Source of the DNA: Micavibrio aeruginosavorus
Lineage (GTDB): Bacteria > Pseudomonadota > Alphaproteobacteria > Micavibrionales > Micavibrionaceae
NCBI GenBank assembly: GCA_003241475.1
Contig: QFQB01000124.1
Location: 1-5,100, forward strand
Direction: 5' to 3'
Length of the DNA: 5,100 nucleotides
The notes under the pieces are model-generated. The model saw nothing but the letters and a program-made list of their open reading frames with translations. It was not told the origin of the DNA and made no database searches. The translations under genes and the position numbers were made by a program. The stretch's first letter is position 1. Each line of letters starts with the position of its first letter. Of the stretch, positions 1-5,100 are shown in pieces.

Positions 1-1362
1 GCGCGTTATTGCGGCTTCTGCTTCTGCTGTGATTTGTTGCGCGAGGGTAGCTTTATATTCCGGCGGCGGCAGAACAGCATTTTCATCGCGATAGGCCGTA
101 TCATTGGTGTATTTTTTAACGAAGGCCTGCGCATATGTTGTAAGATCGTATTTTCCAACCCACATGCCCTGAACAAGGTTGTAATAGTACTCCTGTATGA
201 TCAAGGCTCCAGGCTCAGTCGAGTCTCCAGCGGAGATAACAAGGTCGCCGCAATGGGGAAAAACGTTGGAGAGATATTTCCCCCATTTTTCCGCGTTGTA
301 TTCACCGAAGCGAATAACAATGTCGCCATTGTTGAAATATCTTCGTGCGTCTGCAAAGCTCATTTGGCTGAGTGTTGAGCCCCCTGCCGGAGCCGTCGCC
401 GAAGGTTTGACAAGATATGCCCAAATTCTTTTTTCGTTCGCTCCTGTGTATATATTTCCGTAGGAAATTGCGCAGGCATCAACCAGCATCATGTAGGATG
501 CGATATCTGTCAGTTCTGGTGATTGAGGTCTACCTACGCGCTGTTCGGGATTCTCAAGGTAGGATTGCGCCATCGTATCGTTGAACAATATCCAGCCCTT
601 GGTTGCGAAATCAGATCCGAATTTTGCTGCATAGAGTGTTATCCATTGGCCTGCGTTTAAGCCATACCCGATAGGGATCAGAAGTCCCAGCGCGAAAACT
701 AGCCTGATCGGGGCCCATTCATGTGTATAACGTTTACCGAAAGGGACGCCTGTTTGCGCGGTCTCAACGACAATAGCGAACATGAGATAGCACGCAATAA
801 TAACGGCGATAACAAGAAGGCCCACACTATAAAGTTGGAAGAGGGCGTAAAGCGCTGTGTGGAAAGTGCGCACAGGTTGTCCTGGCCAGAAAAGCTCGGG
901 AACACCAAAAACGGTGTACAAAAGCCTGTATGCAACATCCGTGTCATACATGGGCGTAGCAAAAAACTCTGCATATGTGGTTGGCATCGCCGTTTGCGCA
1001 AGCGCCGGATTCATCATGATGTATCCGATAACAATAAAAAACTGTGCCGCCAGCAAGAAAAGGCCCAGAAGAATGGAAAAATAAATTATGACCTTATCGA
1101 TATTCTGACGGTCGAACTTCAATTCCGCCGCTGCCGCACCGAGAACTTCATGTAGCTTAAGATGTCTACGGCGTTCGCGGGAAAGCAGGATATGGTTCTG
1201 TGGCAGAATATTGACCGCTCTGTAGACGAGCGCGATCATGTAGGCCAATTGCGAAAATCCGGCTTTTGAAAACTGGCGTAAGCGGGGCAAAACCTGCGGC
1301 ATGAACAGGTATTTTAAAACCTGTCCTTTTGTTACGCCGTTCATTTTATCCGTTAAAAACAT
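1..1362 (-). CDS. DotA/TraY-like type IVB secretion membrane protein, second tandem copy (C-terminus outside window)
   Basis: The frame is open from an ATG at 1362 down to base 1, giving 454 codons with no stop, so the gene continues beyond the left edge. Seen in the protein: a ~90-residue N-terminal region without a signal sequence, a hydrophobic helix at about 91-115 followed by an ALAQ site (121-123), a second helix at about 177-198, a basic loop containing ETAQTGVPFGKR (200-211), a third helix at about 220-235, then a hydrophilic region with C297 and C371. Residues 218-261 match residues 229-272 of the upstream gene at 29 of 44 positions by hand count, so it belongs to the same family. 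The start lies 12 bases after the upstream stop; no strong Shine-Dalgarno is visible, which fits translational coupling. An in-frame ATG at 1344 is possible, but the longer start aligns better with the paralogue (LTDKMNG against MTDNTQK). Likely role, inferred from the family: inner-membrane component of a type IVB secretion or conjugation machine. Confidence 0.85.
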   Translation of the reverse strand, partial: MFLTDKMNGVTKGQVLKYLFMPQVLPRLRQFSKAGFSQLAYMIALVYRAVNILPQNHILLSRERRRHLKLHEVLGAAAAELKFDRQNIDKVIIYFSILLGLFLLAAQFFIVIGYIMMNPALAQTAMPTTYAEFFATPMYDTDVAYRLLYTVFGVPELFWPGQPVRTFHTALYALFQLYSVGLLVIAVIIACYLMFAIVVETAQTGVPFGKRYTHEWAPIRLVFALGLLIPIGYGLNAGQWITLYAAKFGSDFATKGWILFNDTMAQSYLENPEQRVGRPQSPELTDIASYMMLVDACAISYGNIYTGANEKRIWAYLVKPSATAPAGGSTLSQMSFADARRYFNNGDIVIRFGEYNAEKWGKYLSNVFPHCGDLVISAGDSTEPGALIIQEYYYNLVQGMWVGKYDLTTYAQAFVKKYTNDTAYRDENAVLPPPEYKATLAQQITAEAEAAITR

Positions 1363-1374
1363 GTTTCTATCTGC

Positions 1375-4300
1375 TTATTGTTCTGAAGGTTTTTGTTTCA
1401 TCGCCTCAACACCGGTCCTTATACCGTCACCTAACGTTTCCGCACCTTGTCTCAAACCACCCATAATCTGGCCGGAAAGCTGTCTTCCGCCGATGGCGAC
1501 GTAAGAGCTCAGACCTTGAGCGGCATCCTGTTTGTTATCGTTGAAGGTGTTAACGCCGCTACCCATCCAGCGCATAATCATTGCAGGAATGGTATCGATC
1601 ATTTTGAACGACGTTGTCGCAATAATATAAACAAGCACTGCGTACATGACGGTGAAGAAGAATTGGTCGATTACACCCCGACGGAATGTTTCAAGTGCGC
1701 CAGCGTTCATCGTCTGCGCAGAACCGGAAGGTTCTACACCTGTCATATTCAGCACGACGAGATCAAAAAGTTCGCTGAGCATAATGACCATAGCGCTGAA
1801 GGTGGCCATACCTGCAATCAACCCAAAAACGATCAAAATGGGGCGTACAAAAATTTCAAATATCAGGAAATAACCCGCCATAGCCGAACGGCCTGGTAAG
1901 CCGTCGCCGTCAATTCTCAGGTGAGCCAGAGCCCACAGCGGTACGCCGACCATGGCTTCGAAAATGGATTTAACCCACGATCCAACCGCAAAGAAAAAGT
2001 AAATGAAGGGCAGGAACGGCAGGATGTAATATAAAATAAAGCCGACCGTCAGGCCAAGTTGTGCAATCGACAGGAACATAGCGCTTGCTGACTTCAGCGC
2101 GGCGCCCAAAGCAGCACTTAAAATACCAGCCATACCACCGCCAAAGGCTGCACCAAGGGCCATGGCCATGCTACGAATGGAGTTCTCAACAAGGCTTTTA
2201 CCGATTGTTGAAAGCATGGCAAGCGGGTGAACCTTCGACAGCCCCGTTGCCGGATCAAGTTCGGAACAGGCTTTCAGGTCAAACAGACCGTTCAGGCCGA
2301 ATATGACCGACACAATATCAATGAAGATGTTGGATGTCATCCCTGCCACGGATTTATTCGGATTGTTGATTGCCACGCCGCAAATAGTGTTCCCCGCGTT
2401 AGCCGTCGTTCCTTCTACCGCTGTACCAATTCCTTGGTTCGCTTTTTCGCAGTTAAAATATTCATAGGCGCCGTTTGTGGCCAATGAGACATAGGGATAA
2501 GTAGGGTTGGTAAACTCTACAGATTTCTTGTTGCTGAGTTTCGGGTTGAAAGTCTTGCATGCGGCGGCCGATTTATCCTGCTTTTGGCGTTGTGTGCGGA
2601 CAAATTCCATTGCGGCAGGCCATTGGCGAATTGTCGGCTGTGCATATATGGCGCCTGTAAATACGCCGTTGATGTCGGCGATGTGGTTGTACCAGATGCC
2701 TGCCCCGCCCCAGCCTCGGCGTTCCAAAATTTCGGTCAGGCGTAAATCCATACCTTCGGTATATTCCGAGTAGGCGCTGTTTATAGCTTCTTCGAGATAA
2801 GTTTTATATTGCTCCAGCGGGTCCTGAAAGACAGTTGATCCCGGGCTCCACTTCTCTTTGCCGCATGTGTCCGCGTCATCGAGGATTCCGCTCTTGAAAC
2901 AAGGGTTGTGCGTACAGCCGTCCGGATAAGTAGGGCCGTCACTGTTGCTACGGCATGTCGGAACGAATTGATGCGCGGCTCTCTCGCCGAACGCCTGAAA
3001 GACTTTTGTAACGCTTCCATAAACACCGCTTGTATTTCCGGCACCGGTGCCTTCAGCATTCCCTGTCGTCAGGAGGGCTATCATCATTTTGAAATACATG
3101 TATTCAAGGGCGCGCACGCCATAATTTCCATCTTGGTCGCCTGCGCCGCCTTCTGCCTGACTTCCGGTTGTGCTTCCTTGAACGTAATGATGAATGCTTG
3201 GATTATCATTGTTCAAAGAGAGAGTGACTTTTCCGCACAATGGGTTGACACTTCCCGCATATTGCGTGTTTTTGACAGGATCATATTCGCCAAGAACGAC
3301 TTCCATGTCGCTCTGTCCAAAATCTGTTTTGGCTTGATCGTATGTATACTCACCACCTGCCGCTCCCCCGCCGTTTGCGCCGCCTTGGCAAACAGCTGAA
3401 TTGTTAACGGCAAATGTTCTGGCTTGGCCGTTCACGATGACATAAGCGCCAACGCAGATTCCTTGCGTTGGATTGATGTTATTTCCTCTTGGAACAAGTA
3501 TGGCGTACATCTCGCGGCAGGCGTGATAAACGCTACCGAAATAGGCAAGTTCGTCAATTGGAGGCGTGCGCGGTCGTGCGACCATGGTTCTGGATGGGGC
3601 ACCTGTTGGGTTGGCCTGTGCGCCCATTCCTTCATTCATGGCGCGGTTGTAAACAATCCAGCCATTGGTCGCCATGCTTGATCCCATTTTGGCGGCATAA
3701 AGCGTAATGTATTGTGCTGCGTTGAAGCCGTAACCGAAAGGAACCAGAAGGCCGACGGCTGCAATCAAACGGAAAGGCGCATAGAGCTTTGCAAAGCGGC
3801 GGCCGAAGGGAACGCCTGAAGAGGCCGTTTCAACGACAACAACGATAATGTAGTAGATGAAAACCAATGCTGCGACTAGTAAGATCGCAAGATTGTAAAA
3901 GTTGAACAGAGCATGCAGGCCTTGGTGGAAAGGCGTAGGGCCTCCCGTCGCCTGGAGCGCCGTCGATCCGAAGAATGTATCGGCGCCGCCAACATCAAGC
4001 GAGGGAATGCCGAACACGTAGTCCAGCAACAAGAAGGCAATGTCATATTGAGGATACTGGGTTTCAAAGATTCCTTGGAAAGGTCCTGCGCCTGCGGCCT
4101 GTGCAAAGGCGTCGCTCGACAAAAGCGCCAGGATCAACAAAATGAACTGTACGAACATTAGAGTGATCGCGATCATAATGGTGAAAAACACAACGAGTTG
4201 ATCGATGTTTTTCTTGCTGAATTCTATGTTGTTTGCCGCCGTCGCTATAACCTGGCGTATGGTAAAGGTGCCAATGTTGGACGGATTTGTGAACGGATGG

Positions 4301-4461
4301 TTAGGGGGAAGAATCCTAACCGCATTAAAGATGTTCGCAAACAAGAAGGCTATGTAGCCGAATCCGGAATTGCCGAAGGCTTTGGCGCGTGGCAGGATGC
4401 CAGGCAACAGCATATATTTCATAACGCTTTTTGCGTTTATTTTCTGTGTGTTATCCGTCAT
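1375..4461 (-). CDS. dotA: DotA/TraY family type IVB secretion system inner-membrane protein (1028 aa, complete)
   Basis: The 1028-residue length is close to Legionella DotA and longer than IncI TraY as I recall them. Helices predicted by eye: about 90-114, 188-210, 229-247, 765-792, 798-828, 861-882, 884-905 and 932-952. This gives eight segments with both ends cytoplasmic, one periplasmic loop of ~70 residues and one of ~515, the pattern known for DotA. Family-like motifs are ETASSGVPFGRR (211-222), the GLLVPFGYGFNAAQYITLYAAK block (237-258) and PLWALAHLRIDGDGLPG (841-857). All 12 cysteines (315 to 731) fall in the large loop, consistent with an oxidising periplasm. AFAQ at 118-121 after helix 1 resembles a signal peptidase site. 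A Gly-rich stretch lies at 360-370, and ~75 residues follow the last helix. It is the first gene of the minus-strand pair; the paralogue starts 12 bases after its stop. No in-frame ATG, GTG or TTG lies between the start and the upstream in-frame stop. The family call rests on remembered motifs and architecture; substrate (DNA or effectors) is unknown. Confidence 0.88.
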   Translation of the reverse strand: MTDNTQKINAKSVMKYMLLPGILPRAKAFGNSGFGYIAFLFANIFNAVRILPPNHPFTNPSNIGTFTIRQVIATAANNIEFSKKNIDQLVVFFTIMIAITLMFVQFILLILALLSSDAFAQAAGAGPFQGIFETQYPQYDIAFLLLDYVFGIPSLDVGGADTFFGSTALQATGGPTPFHQGLHALFNFYNLAILLVAALVFIYYIIVVVVETASSGVPFGRRFAKLYAPFRLIAAVGLLVPFGYGFNAAQYITLYAAKMGSSMATNGWIVYNRAMNEGMGAQANPTGAPSRTMVARPRTPPIDELAYFGSVYHACREMYAILVPRGNNINPTQGICVGAYVIVNGQARTFAVNNSAVCQGGANGGGAAGGEYTYDQAKTDFGQSDMEVVLGEYDPVKNTQYAGSVNPLCGKVTLSLNNDNPSIHHYVQGSTTGSQAEGGAGDQDGNYGVRALEYMYFKMMIALLTTGNAEGTGAGNTSGVYGSVTKVFQAFGERAAHQFVPTCRSNSDGPTYPDGCTHNPCFKSGILDDADTCGKEKWSPGSTVFQDPLEQYKTYLEEAINSAYSEYTEGMDLRLTEILERRGWGGAGIWYNHIADINGVFTGAIYAQPTIRQWPAAMEFVRTQRQKQDKSAAACKTFNPKLSNKKSVEFTNPTYPYVSLATNGAYEYFNCEKANQGIGTAVEGTTANAGNTICGVAINNPNKSVAGMTSNIFIDIVSVIFGLNGLFDLKACSELDPATGLSKVHPLAMLSTIGKSLVENSIRSMAMALGAAFGGGMAGILSAALGAALKSASAMFLSIAQLGLTVGFILYYILPFLPFIYFFFAVGSWVKSIFEAMVGVPLWALAHLRIDGDGLPGRSAMAGYFLIFEIFVRPILIVFGLIAGMATFSAMVIMLSELFDLVVLNMTGVEPSGSAQTMNAGALETFRRGVIDQFFFTVMYAVLVYIIATTSFKMIDTIPAMIMRWMGSGVNTFNDNKQDAAQGLSSYVAIGGRQLSGQIMGGLRQGAETLGDGIRTGVEAMKQKPSEQ

Positions 4462-4477
4462 GCGGCGTGCGGTTGAG

Positions 4478-4483
4478 TCCCCT
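4478..4483 (-). promoter_or_regulatory. Distant Shine-Dalgarno-like AGGGGA upstream of the 1028-aa gene
   Basis: On the minus strand AGGGGA lies 16 bases before the ATG at 4461, longer than the usual 5-10. No other purine-rich site lies nearer, and no usable start codon lies at normal spacing after it. It is either a weak or long-spaced binding site, or translation begins by another route. The assigned start is still preferred because its N-terminus aligns with the paralogue. Confidence 0.3.
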
Positions 4484-4562
4484 AACCAGTATAGAGCAGA
4501 TTTCCCATTTATTCGTGCTTAAATAGTAGCATAAGGGGGCATGGCTTTGCGAATTTGGGCAA

Positions 4563-4582
4563 AAAGGAGGCAAACCTCCTTT
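4563..4582. repeat. Perfect 8-bp inverted repeat (hairpin), SD/anti-SD-like arms
   Basis: The arms AAAGGAGG (4563-4570) and CCTCCTTT (4575-4582) are exact reverse complements around a four-base loop, CAAA. On the minus strand the stem ends in a short T run (CCTCCTTTTTGCC), so it could be a weak intrinsic terminator or attenuator in the leader of the 1028-aa gene; on the plus strand the T run is shorter. It sits between divergent genes, where an ordinary end-of-gene terminator is not expected. One arm equals an ideal Shine-Dalgarno and the other an anti-Shine-Dalgarno. The repeat is certain; the function is not. Confidence 0.7.
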
Positions 4583-4583
4583 A

Positions 4584-4598
4584 ATTATTCATAATAAT
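4584..4598. promoter_or_regulatory. AT-rich dyad, possible operator or melting region
   Basis: ATTATT and AATAAT flank a three-base spacer, a perfect 6-bp dyad one base from the hairpin. The minus strand reads TATTAT here, resembling a -10 box for the leftward operon, but no good -35 is seen at the right distance. Composition is pure AT, so chance symmetry is quite possible. Confidence 0.2.
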
Positions 4599-4638
4599 AA
4601 AAACTTGAGATGCCTAAAATCTCTCTTCAGCGAGCCCA

Positions 4639-4648
4639 TACAATTGTA
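4639..4648. promoter_or_regulatory. 10-bp palindrome TACAATTGTA, candidate operator
   Basis: This perfect 10-bp palindrome overlaps the proposed -35 box of the rightward gene, where a repressor or activator could act. No second copy was noticed in the intergenic region and no known regulator is recognised, so it may be chance. Confidence 0.2.
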
Positions 4649-4673
4649 ACCCCTTGTTTTAAAAACATATTAT
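4644..4673 (+). promoter_or_regulatory. Candidate sigma70-type promoter for the rightward gene
   Basis: TTGTAA (4644-4649, 4 of 6 consensus) and TATTAT (4668-4673, 5 of 6) are separated by 18 bases. This would start transcription near 4680 and leave a leader of about 60 bases before the ATG at 4741. The region is AT-rich, so false matches are easy; position and orientation support it. Confidence 0.35.
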
Positions 4674-4721
4674 CGTACAACATTCTTTCCGAATCGCTTT
4701 GCTTTCCTTAAACTCAACAAC

Positions 4722-4728
4722 AGGAAGG
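4722..4728 (+). promoter_or_regulatory. Ribosome binding site AGGAAGG
   Basis: A purine-rich site 12 bases before the ATG at 4741. Spacing is slightly long, but an in-frame TGA at 4729-4731 excludes any start further upstream in this frame, so it supports 4741 as the start. Confidence 0.55.
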
Positions 4729-4740
4729 TGAAACATCCCT

Positions 4741-5100
4741 ATGCCTGTTATCCAACAGTCTGTGCGGTGCGGTAGCATCGTGTTAACCCTTTTTGCCTCT
4801 ATTGCCATGGTGGGTTTGATTGGTGTGGCCGCAACACGGGTCATGCAGGGGCCGGTAAAAACCATGACTCAGGTTACAAAACGCACGATTGCCGAAAATA
4901 ATATGATGTCGGCCGGGCGGTTGGTCTTGATTATGTCTGCCCAGAACGGTGGGGATTGTGATCATGACGGTATGATCGAACCGCTGGAATGGGTCGATCC
5001 TAACAGCCAGCCTGCACCTGCCCACGGGGGCTTGTTGCCAACAACAATCGGAGCGTCCTTAGAGGATCCGTGGGGCAATTCTTATGGTTATTGCGCCTGG
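4741..5100 (+). CDS. Pilin-like exported protein with EF-hand-type loop (N-terminal 120 aa; C-terminus outside window)
   Basis: The frame is open from ATG 4741 to the right edge (120 codons, no stop). An in-frame TGA at 4729 and the AGGAAGG site fix the start. Seen in the protein: ten mostly polar residues, a hydrophobic helix at about 12-32, an amphipathic stretch to about 66, a D-x-D-x-DG-x-I-x-x-x-E loop at residues 72-83 matching the EF-hand consensus at every key position, and DPWGNSYGYC at 109-118. Cysteines are C10, C74 and C118; the last two could pair if exported. A single N-terminal helix followed by an amphipathic segment and a DPWG(N)xY motif recall type II pseudopilins such as GspG, but the classic prepilin cleavage site (Gly-Phe-Thr-Leu-x-Glu) is absent. 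I do not recognise the family with confidence. It is transcribed away from the DotA/TraY pair across a shared control region, so a surface or appendage role with that machine is a positional inference. Antisense frames over this stretch are shadows. Confidence 0.75.
   Translation, partial: MPVIQQSVRCGSIVLTLFASIAMVGLIGVAATRVMQGPVKTMTQVTKRTIAENNMMSAGRLVLIMSAQNGGDCDHDGMIEPLEWVDPNSQPAPAHGGLLPTTIGASLEDPWGNSYGYCAW
4954..4989 (+). other. EF-hand-type calcium-binding loop (residues 72-83)
   Basis: The twelve residues are DCDHDGMIEPLE: acidic at loop positions 1, 3 and 5, Gly at 6, Ile at 8, Glu at 12. This is the full canonical pattern seen in EF-hands and in isolated bacterial DxDxDG loops. Whether helices flank it as in a true EF-hand cannot be told; the preceding stretch (about 50-66) could be helical, while the following one is proline-rich, which favours an isolated loop. 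Confidence 0.6.
5065..5094 (+). other. DPWGNSYGYC motif resembling pseudopilin C-terminal signature
   Basis: Residues 109-118 contain DPWGN-x-Y, a motif familiar from type II secretion major pseudopilins, where it lies near the calcium site. Here it follows the EF-hand-type loop by about 25 residues and ends in a cysteine. Similarity is by motif only. Confidence 0.4.

Noticed and set aside
721..1155. 144-codon open frame on the plus strand
   Set aside because: It is antisense to the paralogous membrane protein, whose frame is supported by clear homology to its neighbour; the product is low in recognisable features and rich in basic residues typical of shadow frames.
2908..3399. 163-codon open frame on the plus strand
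   Set aside because: It lies fully antisense to the strongly supported DotA/TraY-like gene, has no recognisable domain and no good ribosome site was evident; a shadow frame.
4563..4582. Classical rho-independent terminator
   Set aside because: The stem is good but T runs are short on both strands and no gene in the window ends toward it, so it is reported as a hairpin of unknown role instead.
4610..4711. 33-codon open frame on the plus strand in the intergenic region
   Set aside because: There is no usable Shine-Dalgarno, no recognisable content, and it overlaps the candidate promoter of the next gene.
4783..5025. 80-codon open frame on the minus strand (with a 68-codon one at 4659-4865)
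   Set aside because: Both overlap the plus-strand gene, whose start, ribosome site, hydrophobic helix and EF-hand loop form a coherent protein; the minus frames show Cys/His-rich noise.
1..5100. CRISPR array, insertion sequence ends, tRNA or rRNA genes
   Set aside because: No regularly spaced repeats, no transposase-like frame with terminal repeats and no recognisable tRNA or rRNA segments were seen on either strand.

Overview
The window most likely comes from an alphaproteobacterium-like Gram-negative genome. By eye it has intermediate GC. The large membrane proteins recall the DotA/TraY family of type IVB (IncI/Dot-Icm-like) secretion systems. No rRNA or tRNA gene anchors the taxonomy, so the lineage is an inference (Micavibrio-like or other Rhodospirillales-type relatives are possible but untested).

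Layout: 1-1362 (minus) is the N-terminal 454 codons of a DotA/TraY-like inner-membrane protein whose 3' end lies beyond the left edge. 1375-4461 (minus) is a complete 1028-residue DotA/TraY-like protein. The two genes run in the same direction with only 12 bases between stop and start, and their first ~275 residues are clearly homologous, so they are tandem paralogues in one operon. 4462-4740 is a divergent intergenic region. It holds a perfect 8-bp hairpin whose arms match a Shine-Dalgarno and an anti-Shine-Dalgarno sequence, an AT-rich dyad, a 10-bp palindrome, a candidate plus-strand promoter and a ribosome binding site. 4741-5100 (plus) is the first 120 codons of a divergently transcribed gene that continues past the right edge. 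Its product has a pilin-like layout (short N-terminus, one hydrophobic helix, an amphipathic stretch), a textbook EF-hand-type calcium loop and a DPWGNSYGY motif like those of pseudopilins.

How they may work together: DotA/TraY proteins are polytopic inner-membrane components of type IVB machines that move DNA or protein. Two non-identical copies side by side suggest a hetero-oligomer or two specialised versions. The divergent gene looks like an exported or surface protein and could be an appendage or adhesin partner sharing the control region; that link is inferred from position only. Other long reading frames in the window are antisense shadows of these three genes.
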